DNA of 64,000 bases, from positions 682,001 through 746,000 of the forward strand of contig NZ_QFFG01000002.1 in assembly GCF_003129485.1 (NCBI RefSeq), in the 5' to 3' direction. The translations under genes and the position numbers were made by a program. A model generated the notes under the pieces. It saw only the letters and a list, made by a program, of their open reading frames with translations, did not search any database and had not been told where the DNA came from. Positions 54,069 to 63,569 of this stretch are shown here, one piece after another. How positions within the stretch are numbered: position 1 is the stretch's first letter; the number at the start of each line of letters is the position of its first letter. This DNA comes from Polaribacter aquimarinus. Lineage in GTDB: Bacteria; Bacteroidota; Bacteroidia; Flavobacteriales; Flavobacteriaceae.

Positions 54069-54602
54069 TCAAAACCTATATCCAACAGAAATTGCAATTC
54101 TACCAAATGGTTCATCATAATCAGATTTTATCAAATTTCTTCCAACTCCTAAAAGTAATTCTGTTGTAAACCCTTTTTTAGAAACGAATTTACCTCCAAC
54201 AGAAACCCCCAAAGCAAAACCAGTTTCGAAAGATTCATTTTTAGAATTAAAAAGAAAATCACTATCTCTTCTAGAGAATAAAGCACCAAAACCTTCAACA
54301 AAAAAACCTCTAGCAAATTTACCAGAAAAATAGCGTCGATAATAAGGTGTCAGAGCAAAGTTTAAATCTGTCTCAGCGGTGTCTGTATTTAAAGTGGCAG
54401 ATACTCCTAAAGAAGATTCTTCATCAATTAATTTTTCGTAAGATACATCTAGCCATTTTGCAGCAAGTAAAGTAAGTGCATTAATTTTAACCTCATGTTT
54501 TTTGTTAATATCTTGTAGAGGTTTTCCTTCCTTTTCTTGAGCGTAAATACATGAACTAATAAATATCAAAATTAAAAATGCTGTTTTTTTCATTTTTTTC
54601 AT
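54069..54602 (-). CDS. Small outer-membrane beta-barrel protein, paralogue
   Basis: About 177 residues with a signal peptide (to IYAQ). It shares with the previous gene the segments LTPYYRRYFSGKFARGFFVEG, GVSVGGKFVSKKGF, LLGVGRNL and the C-terminal IAISVGYRF. The two are a tandem duplication that has diverged. ATGs at 54602 and 54593 are both possible; I use the first. Function unknown. Confidence 0.77.
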   Translation of the reverse strand: MKKMKKTAFLILIFISSCIYAQEKEGKPLQDINKKHEVKINALTLLAAKWLDVSYEKLIDEESSLGVSATLNTDTAETDLNFALTPYYRRYFSGKFARGFFVEGFGALFSRRDSDFLFNSKNESFETGFALGVSVGGKFVSKKGFTTELLLGVGRNLIKSDYDEPFGRIAISVGYRF

Positions 54603-54650
54603 TTTTTTTTGAGTTGTTGATACAAACCTATCAAAAAACAAGCCAATAAA

Positions 54651-57600
54651 CTAAAAAATAGCTTTTAATTGCACGCTTCCTGTATGAATTGTTTTTGAAT
54701 TTTCACTTTTTCTCCCCAGATAACTTAAATTCAAATTCAAAAAATTGCTTAATTTTTGATTGAAAAGAACGTTCCAAGTGTAGTTTTTACCCGATTGCAA
54801 CCCTTCTAACATTTGATATGCAACAGGAGAATTTGTGTTTCCATTAAAATCATTTAAAAATACATTTGCATTAGCAGAAATTTGATTTTTATTTTTACTG
54901 ATATAAAAATATTCTACTCCAAATTTTTGTTGACTCAATGTTTCAAAATCTTGCAACTTATTTTTTTTGTTTTTTAAGTGATAAAAGGCTGTAAAGCGAT
55001 TGTTTTGATTGTATAAGAAACTTATTTTTGGTTGTATTTCATTTGTTTTTATAAGATAGTTTCTATTATTAAAATTTTCAGTTTGTAAATCGTTTTCAGA
55101 TACTTTTCCAATCAACTCAAATAACCAAAAGGTTTTAAATTTGTGCGCAAAATCTATTTGATGTAATTGCAGGTTATTCTCTTGATTACCAATTAAAAAT
55201 TGTTGTTTATTTCTGTTTTTTCCATAAGTGTATGTTACACTGTAATCTTGAAGACCTCTATTAAAATATAGGCTATTTCTTAGATTAAAATTAAGTCCAA
55301 TTAATTTGTTTTCATCAAAATTAAAAGGATTAAAATTAAAACTATTTCCAATTCTTTTTTGTTCGTTTTCTACACTCAAAAAACTCTGATTGTAAAACTT
55401 AGAAAGTATTTTATGAATTCCTTTTTTATATGTCCAAACTCTTGGGTTTAAGGTTAATGATTGAGTAAATTTGGCTCTTTGGGTAGCAATAAAACGCAAA
55501 TTAGGTTTTGGTAAACGTAAATACGATGCCTGGTCTTGAAATTCTGCAATTTCGAACTCATCAAAATCTTGAATTCCATTATTGTTGTAATCAATCCATG
55601 TATAGTATCCTAAACCGGGTTCTGTTTTTACATAAATATATTCTTGTTGAGCAACATTTCCAGAAGAAGTTTCATAAACAGTATTTATGTTTATAAAATT
55701 TTTAAATAGTTTTTGGTTGAAAACTACCTTGGAATTTAAAGTTTTTTCATCTTCAGAAAATTGATTTTCTGTCAATCTATAATTAGCATAAAGACTCAGG
55801 TTCGTTTTTTTATTTTGAATCAATTTACTATTCAAATAGAGCGTTTTACGATTGTTGATTTCGGTAAAAGCATTCGATTTTATACTATCGTTATTTCTAT
55901 AATTGAAACCGAGTTTTGCAAAAACTTTGGTGGTATCTCCAATACCAAAATACCCTTCATATTCTTTAAATCGATGACTTGTATTGATAAATTCTTTAGT
56001 GTTGATGTTTTGCCTGCTATTAGTTTCAAAATTGATAAATGCCCCCAACCATTTTTTATTGAAATCATGCTCAGCTTTTGCCTTGGCAATAAAAAAGGAA
56101 TTGTCTTCTGAAGTAGAAGTATTCTCTAAAAAACTTCCATTTAGATAAAATGTGGTTTTTTTTAGGATCATTTTAGATTGAAATTCGTGTTTATTCCCAT
56201 TGAATGTGTTGGGATAATTTAAATGATTGAATCTGTATAAAACAAAATCGTTTTTTTTACTTTGTAAAGATATTTCTGATTGAAAATAATTTTTTGTGGC
56301 ATTATTTGTTAAAATATTCCAATCTCTGTTAAATTCTACAGTTTCCCAACCTTGTTCTGTATTAAAGTTATTTTGTACAAACTCGTGAGAAATGGTACTT
56401 TTTAATTGCCATTTTTTATCTATCAAAATTTGTTGCCAATCTACTTTAATAGCAGGTGCAACATTATTAGCATCATCTTTAACAGAAAATAAATTGGCAT
56501 CATTGTTACTAACAGCAACTTCTAAATTAATTTTGGTTTTTTTTTGAGAATCATAATTCGTTTTAAAAACAAAAGCTTGGTATTTATTTGGAGCAGTTAA
56601 ACGAATTATTGGATTGTAACTTCCTTGATTTACACCAGCATAGACAAAAATATTACCTACAGCTGTACTTCTGTCTAAATTATAATCACCTCTATTTTGG
56701 CCAACATTGGTAAAAGTTACAAAGTATAATTCATCATTTGGGTTTTGAGAATATTCAAAAGTTTCAAATACTCCATTAATCACTTTTTTATATAAAACTT
56801 TGTTTTCATCAAAAGCATCTACAAAAGCACTCGGTGTCACCATTGCATCAGTATTGTCACCAGCATCAGCTAAAATTTGTTTTTGAGCATCTGTTAAACT
56901 TTGTTGAATTGGTTGGTTTTTAGCATCGTTTTCACTGTAAAAATACCCACTAATATTCCATTTATTACTTTTATATTCGACTTCTTCGTAAGTTAAAAAT
57001 CGAGTGTAGTTTCTATCTGCATATTGAAAATCAATCGCAATTCTCATATCATTTGTAATAGGAAAAGTTGTATTAAATGTAATTTCTGCTAAATTATAAT
57101 TTATGGTATAATCTTTATCTTCTCCTTCTTCTATTGGAACCCCATTTATAAATACAACTTCGCTACCTTCTATAATTAAAATTGCAGGTTCATTATTAAC
57201 TCCAAAAATTTTATATGGACCTTGATTTCCTTCTTTACCATTAACATAGTAAGTATTAAATTTACCACGAACAACAGCTCCAGAAGCAGCCACTTTTAAA
57301 TTTTTATTAACGTTGGCCTCAACTCGTAAGCCAGCAATTTGTTTGCCTATTGGCATAAAATAACTTTCTTCATTTTTAAGTGATATATCACCAGCTCTTA
57401 CCCGCCAGTTGTCTGTAAACATTTCTACATAAACACGATCAAAATCGCTTAAGTTTTGAGAATATCCATTTTGTTGAATAGGAATATTAGTGTCAAAAAT
57501 ATTAGCTTTTAGTGTTACATTTTTTGATAGTTTTCCTGAGATTTCTAAATCTAAAGACGAGTTGGTAACAGCATTTTGATTGTTTCCCGAAGTAAGTCCT

Positions 57601-58028
57601 CTTGTAATAAAACCACGAGTTTGTAAACCTTCAAATAATTTTATATCAGCAGTTTTTTTATTGGTAGTTAAACTATACAATTTACCGGTATTGGTTTCGT
57701 TAGGGAGTATCAATTTTTCATCAAAAGGTGTATATACTTTGGTAATAAAATCAGGAAGTCTAAAATATTCAACTGTAATTTCTTTATGTTTTTTAGCACT
57801 GAGGATTAATACCGCATTGCTAAAATCAATTGTATAAGATGTATTGGGTATTATTTGTAAAGAGGCATCAAAAACTTTAAATATCTTAGGATTTAATGCT
57901 ACGGAATCTAATAGAATGGTATCTTTTTTAACCAAGATTTTTTTAACCTTAAAATCTTTAGATTTGGTTTGAGATTGAATTGAAAATCCAACAATCAAAA
58001 AGAGAAAAAAAAGATATTTTTTTAACAT
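54651..58028 (-). CDS. Large outer-membrane beta-barrel protein, 1125 aa
   Basis: A signal peptide (to IQSQ) is followed by about 120 residues of a periplasmic-type domain, then FITRGLTSGNNQNAVTNSSL, ISGKLSKNVTLKANIFDTNI and ADISLKNEESYFMPIGKQIAG, and then long alternating strands to the C-terminal SVQLKAIF. No TonB box, plug or T9SS signal is seen, so it is not a typical SusC/TonB receptor. It resembles a large conserved hypothetical of Flavobacteriaceae. It stands alone with no close operon partner. Confidence 0.72.
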   Translation of the reverse strand: MLKKYLFFLFLIVGFSIQSQTKSKDFKVKKILVKKDTILLDSVALNPKIFKVFDASLQIIPNTSYTIDFSNAVLILSAKKHKEITVEYFRLPDFITKVYTPFDEKLILPNETNTGKLYSLTTNKKTADIKLFEGLQTRGFITRGLTSGNNQNAVTNSSLDLEISGKLSKNVTLKANIFDTNIPIQQNGYSQNLSDFDRVYVEMFTDNWRVRAGDISLKNEESYFMPIGKQIAGLRVEANVNKNLKVAASGAVVRGKFNTYYVNGKEGNQGPYKIFGVNNEPAILIIEGSEVVFINGVPIEEGEDKDYTINYNLAEITFNTTFPITNDMRIAIDFQYADRNYTRFLTYEEVEYKSNKWNISGYFYSENDAKNQPIQQSLTDAQKQILADAGDNTDAMVTPSAFVDAFDENKVLYKKVINGVFETFEYSQNPNDELYFVTFTNVGQNRGDYNLDRSTAVGNIFVYAGVNQGSYNPIIRLTAPNKYQAFVFKTNYDSQKKTKINLEVAVSNNDANLFSVKDDANNVAPAIKVDWQQILIDKKWQLKSTISHEFVQNNFNTEQGWETVEFNRDWNILTNNATKNYFQSEISLQSKKNDFVLYRFNHLNYPNTFNGNKHEFQSKMILKKTTFYLNGSFLENTSTSEDNSFFIAKAKAEHDFNKKWLGAFINFETNSRQNINTKEFINTSHRFKEYEGYFGIGDTTKVFAKLGFNYRNNDSIKSNAFTEINNRKTLYLNSKLIQNKKTNLSLYANYRLTENQFSEDEKTLNSKVVFNQKLFKNFININTVYETSSGNVAQQEYIYVKTEPGLGYYTWIDYNNNGIQDFDEFEIAEFQDQASYLRLPKPNLRFIATQRAKFTQSLTLNPRVWTYKKGIHKILSKFYNQSFLSVENEQKRIGNSFNFNPFNFDENKLIGLNFNLRNSLYFNRGLQDYSVTYTYGKNRNKQQFLIGNQENNLQLHQIDFAHKFKTFWLFELIGKVSENDLQTENFNNRNYLIKTNEIQPKISFLYNQNNRFTAFYHLKNKKNKLQDFETLSQQKFGVEYFYISKNKNQISANANVFLNDFNGNTNSPVAYQMLEGLQSGKNYTWNVLFNQKLSNFLNLNLSYLGRKSENSKTIHTGSVQLKAIF

Positions 58029-58090
58029 TGATAAACTATACGTAACTAACGTAAAAATAACTTTTTTAATCTATGAATGATGGTTAAAAT

Positions 58091-58582
58091 TTAGAAAAGC
58101 GATTGTTGTTTTACAGGATTTTCGTGAGCCAATAACCATTTTTTACGCCAAATTCCGCCTGCATAACCTGTTAATGAACCGTCAGATCCAATAACTCTAT
58201 GGCAAGGAACAATTATCCAAATTGGATTTTTACCATTAGCAGAAGCTACAGCTCTTATAGCTTTTACATCACCTAAAGCTTTACTTTGTTGTAAATAGGT
58301 TCTTGTTTTTCCGTAAGGAATATTTAATAAGGCTTCCCAAACTTTTTTTTGAAAGGGGGTTCCTTTAGGATTTAATGTTAAATCAAAACTTCTTCTTTTA
58401 CCAATAAAATATTCTTCTAATTGATTAACACAATCTTGCAAACAGCCTGGTGTTTTTTGATATAGAATTGAATTTGCTATAGCATCATTATTTAGAACAG
58501 AAACCGATTGAATTCCATTTTCGTCACCAACGATTTCTGCAATTCCTAAAGGTGTTTGGTGGTATGTAGTTTTTGTAGTCAA
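58091..58582 (-). CDS. Methylated-DNA-protein-cysteine methyltransferase
   Basis: Suicide repair protein that removes O6-alkylguanine. The 163-residue protein has the active-site WIIVPCHRVIGSDGSLTGYAGG near residue 123 (reactive Cys in PCHRV) and the helix-turn-helix region TPFQKKVWEALLNIPYGKTRTY. The length suits the Ogt/MGMT type without an Ada regulatory domain. Confidence 0.94.
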   Translation of the reverse strand: MTTKTTYHQTPLGIAEIVGDENGIQSVSVLNNDAIANSILYQKTPGCLQDCVNQLEEYFIGKRRSFDLTLNPKGTPFQKKVWEALLNIPYGKTRTYLQQSKALGDVKAIRAVASANGKNPIWIIVPCHRVIGSDGSLTGYAGGIWRKKWLLAHENPVKQQSLF

Positions 58583-58780
58583 TAGTTTTTATTTCTTTTA
58601 TAAAAATATAACAAAATAATGTTTTGTAAAAAAAATAATTATAATCAATTTGTTTTTAATAGTTTGAAAATCAGTTAAATAAAAATTATTTTACAATTAT
58701 TTTAAATTTTAGGTAGGGTAAATTCAAAATAAATACCTCAATATACAAACGAACGAATTATAAATTTAAAATCAATAATT

Positions 58781-59722
58781 ATGAAAAAATCAATTTTTAA
58801 AATCGGAATGTTAGCTGTATTAGTATCATTTGCATCTTGTTCAGAACAAGCAGAAAGTTTACCAGATGATACACAAACAAGAAACACAAAAGTGTCTATT
58901 ACAGATGCACCAATTGATAATGCCGAAGTAAGTGGAGCTTTTGTTACAATTACAGATGTTAAAGTAAATGGAGTCTCTGTTGAAGGATTTAATACGACAA
59001 CCATCGATTTAATGACTCTGCAAAATGGGAAAAAAGAAATATTAGGAGATTTAGACCTAAAAGTAGGATCTATGTCTGAGGTAAGTTTAGTTTTAGATTA
59101 CGATTTTGATGAAGATGGAAATTCTCCTGGATCATTCATTAAAACAACAGATGGTGTAAAACATAAATTAGAGGCGAGTACAAAAGAAATTAAAATTGCT
59201 GATAGAGTAGAAGTATTAGCTAGTAGCGCTAATGAAATTATCATTGATTTCGACTTAAGAAAAACAATAATTGCTTCTAATGATAACAACCATAAGTTTG
59301 ATTTTGTAACTGATTTTGAGTTGTCTAATGGATTAAGATTGGTAAACAATGATGAAGCTGGTACAGTTTCTGGATCTGTATCAGATTCTAAAAATACATC
59401 AGATAAAATTTTAGTCTTTGCATACAAGGTTGGTGCATATACAGAAGCTGAAACAAGAGGACAAGGAGCAAGTAATGTAAGATTTGCAAATGCAGAAACT
59501 AGTGCAGTTGTTTCTTCTAATTCAACTTATAGTCTAAGTTTCTTAAAAGAAGGTGATTATGAAATAAAGTTTGCTTCTTTTACTGATGAAGATCAAGACG
59601 GTGAATTAGAATTTAAGGGAATGTTAGATGTAGAAAGTACATTGGGTATAAATTTAAATAGTGTAAACGTATCTTCTAAAACAAACTTAAATTTACTAGT
59701 AAATGTAAAAGGAGTAAAATAA
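58781..59722 (+). CDS. DUF4382 lipoprotein
   Basis: A 313-residue lipoprotein with lipobox SFASC at residues 16-20. The DUF4382 domain (about residues 35-190) starts VSITDAPIDNAEVSGAFVTI and includes LVLDYDFDEDGNSPGS. A second beta domain (about 195-305) with NSTYSLSFLKEGDYEIKFAS looks like a carboxypeptidase-regulatory fold. Likely attached to the outer membrane; role unknown. A strong terminator follows. Confidence 0.85.
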   Translation: MKKSIFKIGMLAVLVSFASCSEQAESLPDDTQTRNTKVSITDAPIDNAEVSGAFVTITDVKVNGVSVEGFNTTTIDLMTLQNGKKEILGDLDLKVGSMSEVSLVLDYDFDEDGNSPGSFIKTTDGVKHKLEASTKEIKIADRVEVLASSANEIIIDFDLRKTIIASNDNNHKFDFVTDFELSNGLRLVNNDEAGTVSGSVSDSKNTSDKILVFAYKVGAYTEAETRGQGASNVRFANAETSAVVSSNSTYSLSFLKEGDYEIKFASFTDEDQDGELEFKGMLDVESTLGINLNSVNVSSKTNLNLLVNVKGVK

Positions 59723-59743
59723 AACAGTATAAATTATTTCGAG

Positions 59744-59774
59744 TAATAAAGTCCGATTTTTAATCGGACTTTAT
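59744..59774 (+). terminator. Terminator after the DUF4382 gene
   Basis: A perfect 14-bp stem AATAAAGTCCGATT/AATCGGACTTTATT with a 3-base loop. Confidence 0.85.
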
Positions 59775-59831
59775 TTATGGTAAGAATAAAACAAAGAATT
59801 CTATGTGTAAATATGTAATTTCTAAGTTCAA

Positions 59832-60926
59832 TTATTTTTTAGATAATAGTTTTCCTTCGATTCCAATAGATAAACCTATGTTAAGGGTATAACCTTTTAA
59901 ATTTGGATTAAAATTAGAATTGCTCATAAAAATACGAGCTCTAAAATAGCTATAACCTTCTTCTCTTAAGCCAAAAACAGTGGGCGTAAAATTTACAGTT
60001 TTTTTATTTTTAAAATCGAAATTAAAACCAAATATGGAAGTGCCAGCTGAGGTTTCTTTCTTATTATCTTTATTTCCCGATTCTCCAAAAAACCGAACAC
60101 CATAACCAACAAAAGGCATAACCCTAATCTTTTTGGCATCATAGACAGGATATCCAAAATACGTATTTAATAACCCAATTGTACTTTTTTCTCCTTTAGA
60201 AACCTTAAAAGAGTTGTTAGTTAAATCTTTATTTAATTTACTGTTTGTAAAGCTCATGTTTAACCCCATAAATACTTTTTTGTATGAAAATTCAAAGCCA
60301 AGACCTAGCGCAATAGTATTGTTAAAAATTTCATTGTATGTATTACCATAGGCGCTAAAATCTATTCCACTATACATGCCGTAAGTCCAACTACTTTTTC
60401 TAAAGTTTGGGACTTTAAAAGAAGCACTATTGGTTAATTTCTGGGTAGTTTTTAACAACCATTTTTTTGTAATATCTTTTTGAATTCCATAATTACTTTC
60501 CTCTTGAAAATCTAAAATCTCACGTTCTAACTGATTTTTAGCATCTCCTAATAAAGAGCTTATAGAAAATGTATCATCTATTCTGTAAATAGTTTCTTGG
60601 AATTTTCTTTTATGAATTTCTATTAAATTAAAAATTACTTGATTATAGTTTAATTGATGTTTGTCTTTTAAGTTATTATGAACAAATGATAATGATTTGT
60701 CTATATAAGCATCAGCAAAAACACCATAATAAGTAATATCATCTATTACTTTCTTATCTGTTTTATACATTAAAACATAGGCTAAGTTAATTGTGCTATT
60801 TTTTGTTGGTTTTGCTTGAAAATCATTCCAAGTTAATTTTCCATCACTCCAATATTTTCGATATTCTTGAGAATTAATTGTAAATGTAATTACAAGAACA
60901 ATTAAGAGTGTTAAGTTTTTTCTCAT
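59832..60926 (-). CDS. Exported hypothetical, probable outer-membrane protein
   Basis: About 364 residues from the ATG at 60926 (MRKNLTLLIVLVITFTINSQ signal peptide). The N-terminal 170 residues are mixed alpha/beta (KYWSDGKLTWNDFQAK, similar in style to DUF922-type segments). The C-terminal half is strand-rich (LGLGFEFSYKKVFMGLNMSF) and ends in LNIGLSIGIEGKLLSKK. It starts 4 bases after the tatD stop. The frame continues 72 bases into tatD but without a signal-like start. Confidence 0.7.
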   Translation of the reverse strand: MRKNLTLLIVLVITFTINSQEYRKYWSDGKLTWNDFQAKPTKNSTINLAYVLMYKTDKKVIDDITYYGVFADAYIDKSLSFVHNNLKDKHQLNYNQVIFNLIEIHKRKFQETIYRIDDTFSISSLLGDAKNQLEREILDFQEESNYGIQKDITKKWLLKTTQKLTNSASFKVPNFRKSSWTYGMYSGIDFSAYGNTYNEIFNNTIALGLGFEFSYKKVFMGLNMSFTNSKLNKDLTNNSFKVSKGEKSTIGLLNTYFGYPVYDAKKIRVMPFVGYGVRFFGESGNKDNKKETSAGTSIFGFNFDFKNKKTVNFTPTVFGLREEGYSYFRARIFMSNSNFNPNLKGYTLNIGLSIGIEGKLLSKK

Positions 60927-60930
60927 AACA

Positions 60931-61695
60931 TTAAATATTAAAAATAGTTTTAGAATTATGTGTGGTAATTTTAGCAATTTCTTTAAATGAAAGTCCATAA
61001 ATATCTACTAATTTATCAATAATATTGGTAATGTAAGCAGATTCGTTTCTTTTGCCTCTATATGGAGTTGGTGCTAAATAAGGCGCATCGGTTTCTAAAA
61101 CAATGTGTTTGATGTCAATTTCATTCAGAAATTTATCAATCTTCCCATTTTTAAAAGTAGCAACACCACCAATTCCTAATTTCATATTGTAAGAAATGGC
61201 TTGTTCAGCTTGTTCTTTTGTGCCTGTAAAACAATGAAAAATTCCGAACAAATCATCCCCTTTTTCTGTTTCTAAGACTTCAAAAATTTCATCAAAAGCC
61301 TCTCTGCAATGTATTACAATAGGTAGTTTTTTTTCTTTTGCCCATTGTATTTGAGTTCGAAATGCATCTTGTTGCTGTTTTAAAAAAGATGTATCCCAAT
61401 ACAAATCAATACCAATTTCACCAATGGCATAAAAATCTCTTTTATCAATCCATTTTTTTACGTGACTTAATTCTTCTAAATAATTTTCTTTTACCGATGT
61501 TGGGTGTAAACCCATCATTAAAAACACATCATTTGGGTAATTCGCTTCTAAATTCATCATTCTTTCTGTATAAGAAGCGTCTATTGCTGGAATAAAAAAA
61601 CGAGAAACCCCAGCATCTTTGGCGCGTTGTATCATTGCGGATTGATCTTCATCAAACTGACTAGAATATAAATGTGTATGTGTATCTGTAATCAT
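60931..61695 (-). CDS. tatD: TatD-family metal-dependent hydrolase
   Basis: A DNase/3'-5' exonuclease-type TIM-barrel of 254 residues from ATG 61695 (MITDTHTHLYSSQF). The metal ligands are in THTH, then GEIGIDLYW, VIHCREAFDE, FHCFTGT and LETDAPYLAP, all present. The start at 61695 is preferred over a TTG 9 bases upstream. It is co-transcribed with the following exported protein. Confidence 0.94.
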   Translation of the reverse strand: MITDTHTHLYSSQFDEDQSAMIQRAKDAGVSRFFIPAIDASYTERMMNLEANYPNDVFLMMGLHPTSVKENYLEELSHVKKWIDKRDFYAIGEIGIDLYWDTSFLKQQQDAFRTQIQWAKEKKLPIVIHCREAFDEIFEVLETEKGDDLFGIFHCFTGTKEQAEQAISYNMKLGIGGVATFKNGKIDKFLNEIDIKHIVLETDAPYLAPTPYRGKRNESAYITNIIDKLVDIYGLSFKEIAKITTHNSKTIFNI

Positions 61696-61783
61696 TAAAA
61701 TCAATTAAAATCGATAGCAAAACTACTAAATAGGTTTCAATTAAAACTTAAAACCCAAAATTCGTAACTCAAAACTTTAGCTG

Positions 61784-61791
61784 TACCTTTG
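61784..61791 (+). promoter_or_regulatory. Putative -7 element for the DEAD-box gene
   Basis: TACCTTTG fits TAnnTTTG and is 17 bases before the ATG at 61808, implying a leader of only about 10 bases. No TTG is found at -33. Confidence 0.45.
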
Positions 61792-61807
61792 CACAAAATT
61801 ATTTAGA

Positions 61808-63160
61808 ATGACTTTTGAAGATTTAGAAATTTCTAAACAGCTACAATATGCAATTGACGACTTGGGTTTTTTGAATCCAACACCTATTCAGCAACAAGCA
61901 TTTTCTGTAGTTAGATCTGGAAAAGATGTTGTGGGAATTGCACAAACTGGAACAGGGAAAACTTTTGCCTATATGATGCCAATTTTGCAAGATTTAAAGT
62001 TTTCTAAACAGCAACACCCAAGAGTTTTGGTTTTAGTACCAACTCGTGAATTGGTAATTCAGGTGGTTGACGAGATTGAAAAATTATCAAAATACATTAA
62101 TACGCGTGTTTTAGGAGTTTACGGTGGTACAAACATCAACACTCAAAAACAAGCTATTTTACAAGGGCAAGATATTATTGTAGCCACTCCAGGACGTTTA
62201 TATGATTTAGCTTTAAGTAATGCTTTAAAATTAAAGTCGATTCAGAAATTGGTGATTGATGAAGTAGATGTAATGTTAGATTTAGGTTTCCGTTTTCAGT
62301 TGATGAATATTTTTGATGTGATTCCTGCTAGACGTCAGAATGTATTGTTTTCTGCAACCATGACGCAAGATGTAGATGCATTAATTTACGATTTTTTTAA
62401 AAATCCGAGAAAGATTTCTGTAGCGGTTAGTGGAACTCCCTTAGATAATATTGAGCAAGTTTCTTATAATGTGCCCAACTTTTTTACCAAAGTTAATTTA
62501 TTGAATCATTTGTTAAGCGACAAACAAACCTTTTCTAAAGTTTTGATTTTTGTAGCGTTTAAAAGAAGTGCAGATTTGTTGTTTAAACATTTAGAAGAAG
62601 TATTTGGAAGTGAAACCTGTGTCATTCACTCAAATAAAACTCAGAATTACAGAATTCGTTCTATCAGGCAATTTGATGAAGGGAATAATCGAATATTAGT
62701 GGCTACAGATGTGATGGCGCGTGGTTTGGATTTTGATGAAGTTTCTCACGTTATTAATTTTGATACACCAGATTTTCCAGAAAATTATATGCATAGAATT
62801 GGTAGAACTGGTCGTGCAGAAAAAGCAGGAAAAACCATTTTATTCTCAACTGAAAAAGAACAAAAAGCAAAAGAAAGTATAGAGACTTTAATGGATTATA
62901 CAATTCCTGTTTTAGAGCTCCCAGAAGATGTTGAGATTTCTAAATTATTGACAGAAGATGAACGCCCAAGAGAAGATAGAGAGCAGTCTAAAAACAGAAC
63001 AGCATTAGAATATGTACCTGGGCCTGCTTTTCATGAGAAGAGTGAAAAGAACAGTAAAGTAAATTTAGGCGGTTCTTACCGAAGAGAAATTGCGAAGAAA
63101 TACAAGAAGCCTAAAACAAGAGGAGATAAGAACTACAATAGAAGGAATAAAAAGAAATAA
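61808..63160 (+). CDS. DEAD-box RNA helicase
   Basis: RNA helicase of 450 residues with all motifs in order: Q motif LNPTPIQQQAF, I AQTGTGKT, Ia VPTREL, Ib TPGR, II DEVD (Val for Ala of DEAD), III SAT, V ATDVMARGLDF, VI HRIGRTGRA. A C-terminal basic tail (KKYKKPKTRGDKNYNRRNKKK region, after residue 430) should help bind RNA. Role in ribosome assembly or mRNA turnover is the usual one for this group. It is followed 3 bases later by a 121-residue gene. Confidence 0.95.
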   Translation: MTFEDLEISKQLQYAIDDLGFLNPTPIQQQAFSVVRSGKDVVGIAQTGTGKTFAYMMPILQDLKFSKQQHPRVLVLVPTRELVIQVVDEIEKLSKYINTRVLGVYGGTNINTQKQAILQGQDIIVATPGRLYDLALSNALKLKSIQKLVIDEVDVMLDLGFRFQLMNIFDVIPARRQNVLFSATMTQDVDALIYDFFKNPRKISVAVSGTPLDNIEQVSYNVPNFFTKVNLLNHLLSDKQTFSKVLIFVAFKRSADLLFKHLEEVFGSETCVIHSNKTQNYRIRSIRQFDEGNNRILVATDVMARGLDFDEVSHVINFDTPDFPENYMHRIGRTGRAEKAGKTILFSTEKEQKAKESIETLMDYTIPVLELPEDVEISKLLTEDERPREDREQSKNRTALEYVPGPAFHEKSEKNSKVNLGGSYRREIAKKYKKPKTRGDKNYNRRNKKK

Positions 63161-63163
63161 ATC

Positions 63164-63529
63164 ATGCAGATTTTAACCGAACAAGAGTTGCATAATTTGG
63201 CAATGAATATAGTAGGCGAGAAATTAACCAAAATGGGGTATGAGTTTCAAGCTATTAACAGTAAGTTAAAAAGACATCCTCAGTTTGTACTTTTTAAAAA
63301 AGGAGAACCTACCATTTTTGTTTTGGTAAAAGCTACGAATAATTTACAAAACCCAAATGATTATGATGCTATTTGGATGGAAACCTTTAAAAATCATGCA
63401 AAAAAACAAAATGCTAAAGTTTGGTTTGCAGGTGTAGGTATTGCCAATGCAGAAAGTGTAGAAAGCCCAATATTTAAAGATCAACCTTACTATGTAGCTT
63501 TTGAAGATTTTATAAGAATTTTGGAATAG
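63164..63529 (+). CDS. Conserved hypothetical, 121 aa
   Basis: Small soluble protein beginning MQILTEQELHNLAMNIVGEK. FEAINS-like FQAINSKLKRHPQFVLFKKG and PTIFVLVKATNN give an alpha/beta pattern loosely like a restriction-endonuclease fold without a clear catalytic triad. Homologues are sometimes labelled as NADH-quinone reductase subunit F, which its sequence does not support. It is co-transcribed with the DEAD-box helicase, and the cassette-type box TTAGCTAACG begins right after its stop. Confidence 0.75.
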   Translation: MQILTEQELHNLAMNIVGEKLTKMGYEFQAINSKLKRHPQFVLFKKGEPTIFVLVKATNNLQNPNDYDAIWMETFKNHAKKQNAKVWFAGVGIANAESVESPIFKDQPYYVAFEDFIRILE

Positions 63530-63566
63530 TTAGCTAACGTGTTGTTATAAGGTTTGTTAGCCTAAG
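63530..63566. repeat. Compact third copy of the boundary box
   Basis: TTAGCTAACG (63530-63539) is identical to box A at 35338, and is followed by six bases and TATAAG, then GTTAGCCTAAG (63556-63566), which is nearly complementary to box A. The arms of sites 1 and 2 are missing or shortened. It lies between the stop of a plus-strand core gene and, 4 bases away, the stop of a minus-strand accessory gene. Confidence 0.5.
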
Positions 63567-63569
63567 TGA

